This document shows positions 1-5,442 of a stretch of 8,234 nucleotides of DNA, piece by piece (within the stretch, counting starts at the first letter, position 1; the number at the start of each line of letters is the position of its first letter). A program made the position numbers and the translations under genes. The notes below the pieces were generated by a model. It saw only the letters and a list, made by a program, of their open reading frames with translations. It searched no databases and had not been told where the DNA came from. Source of the stretch: Candidatus Kaiserbacteria bacterium. Its GTDB lineage: Bacteria; Patescibacteriota; Minisyncoccia; Phycocordibacterales; UBA918. The stretch lies in the NCBI GenBank assembly GCA_007117575.1, contig SKGH01000029.1, positions 1 to 8,234 on the forward strand, read 5' to 3'.

Positions 1-94
1 ATGTTTTAGTCAGTCACGAAAGAATATAAATGATCACGGAAACTGGAGCTGGGTGAGGAGTACTTGGTGGTACGATGAAAGGTTTGAGTGACGA
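1..94. repeat. 94-bp direct repeat, left copy
   Basis: The segment matches 8141-8234 in the same orientation at 92 of 94 positions. The two differences are transitions: C at 11 against T at 8151, and A at 59 against G at 8199. The match is cut by the window edge on the left, while the right copy is cut at 8234, so the true repeat length is unknown. Neither substitution falls in a helix that I propose for the RNA. Confidence 0.97.
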
Positions 95-135
95 AAGCAA
101 CAAAGAAATTCGCCAAACGCGCAAGTCCTGTTTTT
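1..135 (+). ncRNA. 3' part of a putative structured RNA (left copy, cut by the window edge)
   Basis: This is non-coding sequence whose first 94 bases recur almost exactly at the right edge. The 3' arm of a proposed internal helix is visible at about 39-51, but its partner strand lies outside the window. Bases 116-127 are complementary, with one mismatch, to 8056-8067 upstream of the right copy, and CGCC at 111-114 can pair with GGCG at 8083-8086. The closing strand is followed at once by GTTTTT (130-135), as expected for a factor-independent 3' end. Strand is inferred from this T run. I looked for RNase P, tmRNA, SRP and 6S signatures and saw none, so the family is unassigned. The call rests on pairing and repetition, not on homology. 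Confidence 0.55.
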
Positions 136-159
136 ATAGAAAACATCTTATAAATTAAG

Positions 160-200
160 CTCAGTGTCTGATTTTTTGTATTTATCGTTTAGACAGAGAG
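160..200. other. Imperfect hairpin in the leader of the first gene
   Basis: CTC at 160-162 pairs with GAG at 198-200 and TGTCT at 165-169 pairs with AGACA at 191-195. They are separated by opposed AG and GA dinucleotides that could form tandem sheared pairs. The loop is about 21 nt and T-rich. It may be a secondary structure in an mRNA leader or chance in AT-rich DNA; no function can be assigned. Confidence 0.25.
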
Positions 201-203
201 TCA

Positions 204-231
204 GTTGGGAAAATAACGTTGGGAAAATAAC
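204..231. repeat. Two perfect tandem copies of a 14-bp unit
   Basis: The unit GTTGGGAAAATAAC occurs at 204-217 and again, without change, at 218-231. It lies in the untranslated stretch before the first gene, which otherwise (136-295) shows only the weak hairpin at 160-200. It looks like a recent slippage duplication. A binding-site pair is possible but not supported by anything else. Confidence 0.9.
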
Positions 232-295
232 GAATATTTGCTTTTTCTATTAGTTTGTGAGTTAATTTGATTTGGGTATTCATCCGGAGCGAATA

Positions 296-679
296 ATGAA
301 ACTTTTTGTTGTGTTGTTGCCTGCCACAGATTCCTTTAACTATAATGATGTCCTTAAAGCGCTTACTCAAAGTGTTGAGGAAGCAAATGATCTGAAACCA
401 TCTAGCTATCAGGTTATCATCTTTGGTGAGTGCGATAACATTTTGCCATTTATGCAAGAGAAGGTCAGAGAGGCGTTAGGCCTCGGCGCTTCAGAAGGTG
501 ATTTTGTTATGACCGAGACGTTTGAGAAGTTTAGAGTGTGGATTGATAAAATGCACGAAGCTGAGAAATACTTCATTATCGTTGACGCAAAGGACGGCTT
601 GTTGGAGCGACTTTATGAATCAGGATTAATCTGCACCCGTCCTGATTACAGCAATGTGAAAGTGATATGCTCCACTTGA
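296..679 (+). CDS. Unknown 127-aa alpha/beta protein
   Basis: I do not recognise a family. The start is placed at ATG 296 because GGAG at 286-289 lies six bases upstream; this is the only well-placed Shine-Dalgarno in the window. A longer reading from TTG 272 is possible but would put that site inside the gene. The protein alternates hydrophobic strands (residues 2-8 KLFVVLL, 38-43 QVIIFG, about 94-98 FIIVD, and VKVIC near the end) with amphipathic helices, suggesting a small Rossmann-like sheet of four or five strands. There is no signal peptide or membrane segment, so it is probably cytoplasmic. No catalytic motif stands out. It is monocistronic, since a terminator follows and the next gene is convergent. 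Confidence 0.75.
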   Translation: MKLFVVLLPATDSFNYNDVLKALTQSVEEANDLKPSSYQVIIFGECDNILPFMQEKVREALGLGASEGDFVMTETFEKFRVWIDKMHEAEKYFIIVDAKDGLLERLYESGLICTRPDYSNVKVICST

Positions 680-721
680 GGTCTTGACTTAATATAATAA
701 GTATAAAAGTTGATTGTTGAT

Positions 722-757
722 AGACAGGGCTGTGGCTACGCTCTGTCTTCTTCCTTT
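722..757 (+). terminator. Intrinsic terminator after the 127-aa gene
   Basis: The arms AGACAGGGC (722-730) and GCTCTGTCT (740-748) form nine pairs including one G-T wobble around a nine-base loop. TCTTCCTTTTTA follows directly. It sits about 40 bases past the stop codon at 677-679 and lies between two convergent genes, so it ends the + strand transcript. Confidence 0.75.
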
Positions 758-780
758 TTATTGTTTGAAAGATTATATTA

Positions 781-1062
781 TTATTTAATTTTTTTGTTTG
801 GATTTTGAGTTTTTGAATTTATTTGTTTGTATCTTTGCCAAGCTAAAGTATACCAAGCTAAGGCAGAGAAAGTGGTTGCCAAACCACCAAACCAAAGTTG
901 TAGAGAAATGAAGGTGGTGGCAAATGAAGAGAGTACTAAAGCAGATATGATGCTGGTTGAAAGAACAGGTTTTTGTTTAGTGATAAGGGAAGGTATTAAA
1001 GCTAGGAATAGCACTAATTGTCCAACTCCTAACACCCAGTCTTGCCATGATAAATCAAACAT
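781..1062 (-). CDS. Small three-helix membrane protein, possibly PQ-loop/SemiSWEET-like
   Basis: The 93-aa product has three hydrophobic segments at about residues 9-27, 34-55 and 57-75, then a basic tail (ending NPNKKIK). Lysines in the first loop and in the tail predict N-out, C-in topology under the positive-inside rule. Size, three helices, a proline near the end of helix 1 (P24 in ALIPSL) and a serine-rich start of helix 2 (STSIIS) recall half-transporters of the PQ-loop/SemiSWEET type. The usual PQ pair is PS here, so this is only a resemblance, and a substrate should not be assumed. The gene stands alone, convergent to the gene on its left and divergent from the secreted-protein gene. 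There is no Shine-Dalgarno, and the start sits just after an extended -10 box. Confidence 0.7.
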   Translation of the reverse strand: MFDLSWQDWVLGVGQLVLFLALIPSLITKQKPVLSTSIISALVLSSFATTFISLQLWFGGLATTFSALAWYTLAWQRYKQINSKTQNPNKKIK

Positions 1063-1068
1063 GTGGGC

Positions 1069-1077
1069 AGTATAGCA
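1069..1077 (-). promoter_or_regulatory. Extended -10 promoter for the small membrane protein
   Basis: On the minus strand the sequence reads TGCTATACT, a TGn motif joined to a five-of-six -10 box, then six bases, then the ATG at 1062. Transcription would begin at or next to the A of the start codon, giving a leaderless mRNA. I see no good -35 box at the standard distance, which extended -10 promoters can do without. Confidence 0.5.
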
Positions 1078-1199
1078 TGGTTATATGTCCGGCTATAAAG
1101 TTTTTTCATATCCGTAAAAGTCACATAATGACGGAAAGTCGGGATAGGTGTGTGTTGGGGTGGATAATAAGAAAAATCAGTATTGTTTTGTGTTATTTT

Positions 1200-1205
1200 T
1201 ATAAT
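1200..1205 (+). promoter_or_regulatory. Consensus -10 box upstream of the secreted-protein gene
   Basis: TATAAT occurs here after a T-rich run, about 50 bases before ATG 1255. No convincing -35 box lies 16-18 bases upstream. In AT-rich DNA such boxes arise by chance, so this is a candidate only. The rest of the 192-bp divergent intergenic region shows nothing else I can name. Confidence 0.35.
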
Positions 1206-1254
1206 AGTTTGATTTATTAATGAGCTTTTAGATTAATTAATAACAATATTCAAT

Positions 1255-2106
1255 ATGCATAAAATAACTTGGCAAAAATTTATTAGTATTCGTAGATTTA
1301 TTTTGTTATTAATGATCGCATATGCTTTTTTTAGTCTGGGGACTCTTTTGCATACCGCCTTCGCCGATTCTGAACCCTCTGCTTTAAACAATGTATCTAT
1401 AGATATTTTAAGTGAGGAAGCAGAATGGTATGGTGTAGGTGAAAATGTGCACCTACGTTTATTCAGAGATAGAGAAGTGAACGAAACCGCTAACGTAACT
1501 CTAACAAGTGAGACTGGAGGAGAATTTGGACCAGCCAATCTTTCAGAATGTACCGGCGGTGGCAGTTTTGAATTACAAACTGTTACCATAAGTAGCAACT
1601 CTAATCAGAGAGCATTTTGTTATCGCAATGAAAACATTGGTACCGATACTATTACAGCCGTTTTTTCTACCAATACAGGTGAGACGGCTACTGCCACTTT
1701 GTCCATAAGAGTGGGGGAGATTGTTGAAACGGAAGAATCTGATACAGAACCGGAGCCGTATCCAAATGAAGATGAAGGACAGACACCTGCCTTACCAGAT
1801 GAGGGTGATGAGGAAGAGGTTGAAGACGAAATTGGTGGGGAAACAAAAGTCGAAATAAACTACTACTGTCGAGCCACAAATGATCGCAATAGACCATTTG
1901 AAAGAGTTCGAACAGACCAGAGAATGGCCACTTCTCTGAGTCAGAGGACAACACCTCATCGTTTGGATATTGTTTTTAGTGAACGCGAAAGTAGTAGACA
2001 AAATCTAGACGAGCGCTATCTGATAAACGGTCAATTAATGACAGGATACGACATCTTATTAGACGGTTGTAGGGTGACGCGTCTTCCACAATACAGGATG
2101 CGATAA
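1255..2106 (+). CDS. Secreted two-domain protein with an acidic linker
   Basis: The 283-aa product begins with a Sec signal peptide: basic residues up to R14, a hydrophobic core at about 15-32, and a likely signal peptidase I site after AFA at 35-37. Residues 44-153 are rich in short beta strands and end in a TATATLSIRV strand, typical of bacterial Ig-like or invasin-type surface domains. They hold two cysteines (C99, C122). Residues 155-196 are a low-complexity linker dominated by Glu, Asp and Pro. The C-terminal part (197-283) is basic and unrecognised, with two more cysteines (C205, C272). Each folded part therefore has one possible disulfide. There is no sortase motif, lipobox or second membrane segment, so it is probably released or held non-covalently. 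ATG 1255 is the only start that keeps the full signal peptide. No Shine-Dalgarno is present. Confidence 0.8.
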   Translation: MHKITWQKFISIRRFILLLMIAYAFFSLGTLLHTAFADSEPSALNNVSIDILSEEAEWYGVGENVHLRLFRDREVNETANVTLTSETGGEFGPANLSECTGGGSFELQTVTISSNSNQRAFCYRNENIGTDTITAVFSTNTGETATATLSIRVGEIVETEESDTEPEPYPNEDEGQTPALPDEGDEEEVEDEIGGETKVEINYYCRATNDRNRPFERVRTDQRMATSLSQRTTPHRLDIVFSERESSRQNLDERYLINGQLMTGYDILLDGCRVTRLPQYRMR

Positions 2107-2137
2107 TTAAACTTTCATTTTATTTGGTTATTGATTT

Positions 2138-2569
2138 ATGCAAACTCTAACTTCTGTACTTGCTTTTGTATACAAGGAAACAGAGAAAGGTCTTTCGTAC
2201 TTACTTTTAAGTGAGAAAAGTTTAGGAAAAGATTTGCTTTGGCGAACTTTCAGTTGTTTGCCTGAAGATGTTGATGCCAAAATTGGTTTCATTCACAGTA
2301 CCCTTAAAAAGGATCTCGGTATAAAAAAAACTATTTTGGTAAAAGGGCCACTTTATTCGTTTAGAACAAATGTTTCTGAAGATCAGATAATTACTAATTT
2401 TGTCTATGCAATTCAGGTACCATCAGAAACCGTTGTAAAATTGGGAGTAGAAAGTACAGATTATTTGTGGCTCAGCGCAGAAGATGTTTTTGAGTTGTTA
2501 CCCGATACTGACGATTACCATAATTCTCTTTGGTTTGTTAACGCTTACGCTTTAAGTCGCTCTAAGTAA
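2138..2569 (+). CDS. Degenerate Nudix-fold protein
   Basis: The 143-aa product has the layout of a small Nudix domain: an N-terminal strand (SVLAFVYKE), a second strand with YLLLSEKS, a helix region, a strand near FVYAIQV (88-94), and the late motif DYLWLSAEDVFELL (108-121) common in Nudix proteins. The Nudix box (Gx5Ex7REUxEExGU) aligns best to residues 40-62, but most key residues differ: G to C40, first E to D46, R to S54, E to T55, E to K58 and E to D59. The closing Gly-Ile is kept. The metal-binding helix therefore looks lost, suggesting a non-hydrolytic, ligand-binding or regulatory role. Membership is inferred from pattern only. It begins 31 bases after the secreted-protein gene and may be co-transcribed with it. 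No Shine-Dalgarno is visible. Confidence 0.65.
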   Translation: MQTLTSVLAFVYKETEKGLSYLLLSEKSLGKDLLWRTFSCLPEDVDAKIGFIHSTLKKDLGIKKTILVKGPLYSFRTNVSEDQIITNFVYAIQVPSETVVKLGVESTDYLWLSAEDVFELLPDTDDYHNSLWFVNAYALSRSK

Positions 2570-2642
2570 ATGCTCTGTTCTAAAGACAGATCGTGATTAA
2601 TTTGAATAGTTAACCTTGATTGTGCTGAAACTATGACAGGAG

Positions 2643-2648
2643 TATAGT
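2643..2648 (+). promoter_or_regulatory. Candidate -10 box of rarA
   Basis: TATAGT matches the -10 consensus at five of six positions. A poor -35 (TTGTGC) sits 17 bases upstream. The box is nine bases from ATG 2658, so the transcript would start within a few bases of the codon. An AGGAG at 2638-2642 lies 15 bases from the ATG, too far for a normal Shine-Dalgarno. Confidence 0.35.
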
Positions 2649-2657
2649 ATTCTTAAT

Positions 2658-3797
2658 ATGCATAAGCCTTTAGCTGAAAAAGTCAGACCTTTAAGTATAG
2701 AAGAGGTTGTGGGGCAGGATCATTTGATTGGTCCTAATGCTCCTTTACGTAAAGCCATGCAAGAGGGGTACGCTTTTTCTTTTTTGTTGTGGGGACCTCC
2801 CGGGAGTGGTAAGACCACCATATCACGTATTTACGCGTCTAGTTTAAATTATAAATTTTATGAATTGTCAGCTGTTTCTGCCGGTAAGAGTGATATACAA
2901 AAAATTATAAAAGAAGGTGAGGGTTTAAAAAAGATACTTTTTTTGGATGAAATACATCGTTTTAATAAAGCCCAACAAGATTTTTTGTTACCATTTGTTG
3001 AGAATGGTGATGTGATACTGGTAGGTGCTACCACCGAAAACCCTAGTTTTGAAATAATTCCGGCTCTTCGCTCGCGTTGCAGGTTATTTACTTTATTGGC
3101 TTTAGATGAGCAAAAGTTGGAAAGGATAGTAAGAGAAAGATCAGGTATTAATATGGATGATGAATCATTAAAGTGGCTGGTGGAACGTGCTAATGGTGAC
3201 GCTCGACAGGTTCTGGGTATGGTGGAGTACACTTATAAATTATACGGACAGATAACTATTGAATCATTAAAGGTGTCAGAGCAAGAGGGTCAATTTTTTT
3301 ATGACAAACATGGTGACGAACATCATCAAACGGTATCAGCTTTCATAAAGAGTATGCGTGCTGGAAATTCTGACGCGGTACTTTATTATCTCGGAAGAAT
3401 GATCATGGGGGGAGAAGACCCTCTATTTATAGCTAGGAGGATGGTGGTGTTTGCCAGTGAAGATATAGGTTTAGCTCAGCCTACCGCTCTAGTGGTTGCT
3501 AACGAAGTTTTTAAAGCCTGTGAGGTTATTGGCCTACCTGAATGTAGGATAAATTTAGCGCAGGGAGCGGTGTATTTATCAAATTGTCGGAAGGACAGAA
3601 GAGTATATGAGGGAATAGAGAAAGCCATATCTGATGTGAAAAAACATGGAAATTTACCAATACCATTAAAATTACGTAATCCAAGCACCAAACTTATGAG
3701 TGAAGCGGGTTATGGTAAAGGCTGTGAACTGTATGACAGTGAAGGCTTGTTACCGGACAAGTTATCTGGTCAATCTTACTTTAAAAAAATAAAGTAA
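2658..3797 (+). CDS. rarA: Replication-associated recombination protein RarA (MgsA/WRNIP1 family AAA+ ATPase)
   Basis: RarA is a clamp-loader-related AAA+ ATPase that acts at stalled or gapped replication forks. The 379-aa product starts with the family signature PLAEKVRP then VVGQDHLIG (residues 4-25). Walker A is GPPGSGKT at 46-53, Walker B is ILFLDEIH at 93-100 (D97, E98), sensor 1 lies in GATTENPSF at 123-131, the arginine-finger region is ALRSRC at 136-141, and sensor 2 is NGDARQVL at 179-186. The C-terminal half keeps the oligomerisation-domain motifs MGGEDPLFIARR (250-261), SEDIGLA, and LRNPSTKLMSEAGYGKG (339-355). The protein ends soon after these, so it lacks the last part of the roughly 450-residue E. 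coli protein. All ATPase residues are present and it should be active. It is the last gene of the + strand run and convergent with pduO. Confidence 0.95.
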   Translation: MHKPLAEKVRPLSIEEVVGQDHLIGPNAPLRKAMQEGYAFSFLLWGPPGSGKTTISRIYASSLNYKFYELSAVSAGKSDIQKIIKEGEGLKKILFLDEIHRFNKAQQDFLLPFVENGDVILVGATTENPSFEIIPALRSRCRLFTLLALDEQKLERIVRERSGINMDDESLKWLVERANGDARQVLGMVEYTYKLYGQITIESLKVSEQEGQFFYDKHGDEHHQTVSAFIKSMRAGNSDAVLYYLGRMIMGGEDPLFIARRMVVFASEDIGLAQPTALVVANEVFKACEVIGLPECRINLAQGAVYLSNCRKDRRVYEGIEKAISDVKKHGNLPIPLKLRNPSTKLMSEAGYGKGCELYDSEGLLPDKLSGQSYFKKIK

Positions 3798-3814
3798 AAA
3801 AGTAATCTTTTTAC
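3794..3814. terminator. Weak AT-only hairpin between convergent rarA and pduO
   Basis: GTAAAAA (3794-3800) pairs with TTTTTAC (3808-3814) around a seven-base loop, overlapping the rarA stop codon. Its T-rich arm on + and A-rich arm could serve both strands in the 33-base convergent gap. It has only two G-C class pairs and no further T run, so it is a poor terminator candidate. Confidence 0.3.
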
Positions 3815-3830
3815 AAACCCTATCTATTTT

Positions 3831-4367
3831 CTAATAACTAGGATTTGGTTCGTTTCGGAGACCGGCACGAGTGGCTGATAAACGTGCCAATACATATAGA
3901 TAACTCGAAAGTCTGTTAAGGTAACGGAGCATATGTTCTGACAGTGTTTTTTGATTGTTTAGGGCGACCACTTCTCTTTCAGCTCTACGGGCTACCGTTC
4001 GAGCCAAATCTAAATATGAAGATGTTAATTCAGAGCCGGGTATTATGAATGCATTAGGGTTTTCTATTTGACTACTTAGTTCATTAATTAGTGACTCTAA
4101 CTTTTCTACTTTCTCTTTATTCATTTGTTTAGAAGAGCCAGCTATTTCAGCTTGTATAATGAAGATATCTTCCTGTGCTAAACGTATAAGCTGGCGCATG
4201 GGTTTTCCACACTTTTCTTTAGCAGGAGAGTGGGCGTGACATACACCAAGTAAAGAATTCAGTTCGTCCAGGGTACCTAAAACAGAGAAAATCGGGTCAT
4301 CTTTGGCTAAACGCTCACCTTTGAACAGGCTACTACTACCATCATCGCCTTTTCTAGTAAAGTACAT
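3831..4367 (-). CDS. pduO: PduO-type cob(I)alamin adenosyltransferase
   Basis: The enzyme transfers the adenosyl group of ATP to cob(I)alamin, giving adenosylcobalamin. The 178-aa length is normal for the single-domain family, which forms trimers in the cytoplasm. Family motifs are clear: the ATP-binding N-terminus TRKGDDGSS (4-12), K22, LGTLDELNSLLG (30-41), FIIPGSE (107-113), the arginine-rich helix LARTVARRAER (121-131) and YLNRLSSYLYVLAR (149-161). Two positions depart from the usual pattern: the second glycine of the PGG turn is S112, and the aspartate normally found in NRLSD is S155. The core arginines and D34 are kept, so activity is plausible. The obvious user of the product is the class II ribonucleotide reductase encoded at 5443-7770 on the same strand. 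No corrin synthesis gene is visible, which fits salvage. There is no Shine-Dalgarno. Confidence 0.92.
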   Translation of the reverse strand: MYFTRKGDDGSSSLFKGERLAKDDPIFSVLGTLDELNSLLGVCHAHSPAKEKCGKPMRQLIRLAQEDIFIIQAEIAGSSKQMNKEKVEKLESLINELSSQIENPNAFIIPGSELTSSYLDLARTVARRAEREVVALNNQKTLSEHMLRYLNRLSSYLYVLARLSATRAGLRNEPNPSY

Positions 4368-4548
4368 AGTTATGTCAAATTAATTGATAATAATTACCAC
4401 AGTCTAATATTTTTTAATTCCTCTCCAGTAAATTAATAATATACAACTATATCAATTAAAACAACTGCTTGAGGAATACAGACAGGTCTTAAGATTTTGA
4501 ATTAAATAAAGTAAAAATTTAGATGCTTTTCCACTTTTTTAAGTTAGA

Positions 4549-4579
4549 TTGAACTAAAACTTTATTTATTTGTGATACT
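4549..4579 (+). promoter_or_regulatory. Candidate promoter of the hydrolase gene
   Basis: An extended -10, TGTGATACT (4571-4579), lies 16 bases below TTGAAC (4549-4554), a four-of-six -35; from the -35 to the GATACT hexamer the spacing is 19. The hexamer ends nine bases before ATG 4589, so transcription would start at or just before the start codon. A second box, TATACT at 4582-4587, is too close to the ATG to drive it. The rest of the 221-bp divergent region is AT-rich without recognisable sites. Confidence 0.45.
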
Positions 4580-4588
4580 AATATACTA

Positions 4589-5386
4589 ATGTTCAAAATA
4601 AAGCTGATAAAAAAATACGATCTGGTAATTATACCATTGGTCTATGTAGTTTTCGGGTTTTTTTTGTATCTGAATCAAGATAAGTTTATTTACATACCGG
4701 ACAATAGACCGCACGGTGAATGTTCATTTGCTCATGAGGATACAATGGTAATCGATGACGCAGTTGTGCGTGGATATTACGCTAGAGCCTCTGATCCTAA
4801 AGGGGTAGTTGTTCATTATCATGGTAATGCCGGAAACGCCTGCGATAGAAAGTGGTACCTACCTTTTTTGATAAATGCCGGCTGGTCTGTATTTTTGGTC
4901 GAATATCCGGGATACGCTGATCCAGACCATAAGCCAAATACCAACGATATTCTTGATTCAGTAATTGAAATTGGAAAATATATTAACGATAAAAATTATC
5001 AACGCCTAGCTATAATAGGAGAGAGTATCGGCGCCGGTCCGGGAAGCTGGCATGCCACAAAGTATAAAGCAGATACTCTAATACTTATTACACCGTTTGA
5101 GCGTTTATCTAGCAGGGCACAAAGAGCTGTATGGATTTATCCGGCTTCTTTGATGTTGAAAAGAGATATGCTGGTAGATAAGTGGGCACAATCTGCCCCC
5201 AGTGTGTTGATCATAGCTGCTGAGCGTGACACGGTAATACCTTTAAGACATACTAAACGTTTATATGAATCACTAGACCCCGAAATAACTACCTTTAAAG
5301 TCATAAAGGGAACTACACACAATACACTCTATTCTCACCCTAAGTTTATGGAGACAATAGTTCAACATTTACAGCAACTACCTTAA
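4589..5386 (+). CDS. Membrane-tethered alpha/beta hydrolase (BEM46/ABHD13-like)
   Basis: The 265-aa product has one N-terminal membrane segment (about residues 11-29, LVIIPLVYVVFGFFLYL) after a basic start, then a complete alpha/beta hydrolase domain. Before the domain lies FIYIPDNRP (33-41), typical of the BEM46-like group. The oxyanion-hole region is VVHYHGNAGNA (74-84). The catalytic triad is S146 in GESIG (144-148), D214 in AAERDTVIP, and H244 in GTTHNTL. The domain is probably anchored to the membrane. The side is not certain, but in related proteins the domain is usually outside the cytoplasm. Substrate cannot be told from sequence; an ester or thioester is likely. It is a lone gene, divergent from pduO and convergent with the reductase. 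Confidence 0.88.
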   Translation: MFKIKLIKKYDLVIIPLVYVVFGFFLYLNQDKFIYIPDNRPHGECSFAHEDTMVIDDAVVRGYYARASDPKGVVVHYHGNAGNACDRKWYLPFLINAGWSVFLVEYPGYADPDHKPNTNDILDSVIEIGKYINDKNYQRLAIIGESIGAGPGSWHATKYKADTLILITPFERLSSRAQRAVWIYPASLMLKRDMLVDKWAQSAPSVLIIAAERDTVIPLRHTKRLYESLDPEITTFKVIKGTTHNTLYSHPKFMETIVQHLQQLP

Positions 5387-5407
5387 TCACTAAAGTGGTT
5401 GACTTTT
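5385..5407 (+). terminator. Possible short terminator after the hydrolase
   Basis: AATCAC (5385-5390) pairs with GTGGTT (5395-5400), six pairs including one T-G wobble, around TAAA, and is followed by GACTTTTC. It overlaps the stop codon at 5384-5386. Stem and T run are both short, so this is a weak call. Confidence 0.3.
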
Positions 5408-5442
5408 CAAGTTATAGATACTAGACAAACGAATATACAGAC

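Noticed and set aside
827..1075. Open frame on + opposite the small membrane protein
   Set aside because: It is antisense to a frame with clear transmembrane pattern and its own promoter; its translation shows no domain-like pattern.
1089..1098. CCGGCTATAA, shared with 7970-7979 upstream of another minus-strand gene
   Set aside because: A ten-base match between two places in 8 kb is expected by chance, and the distances to the two start codons differ widely.
2571..2593. TCTGT/ACAGA hairpin after the Nudix-like gene as a terminator
   Set aside because: The stem is only five pairs and no T run follows.
4469..4495. CTTGAG/CTTAAG imperfect hairpin between pduO and the hydrolase gene
   Set aside because: It contains a wobble, has a long loop, and sits at no position that would suggest a terminator or operator.
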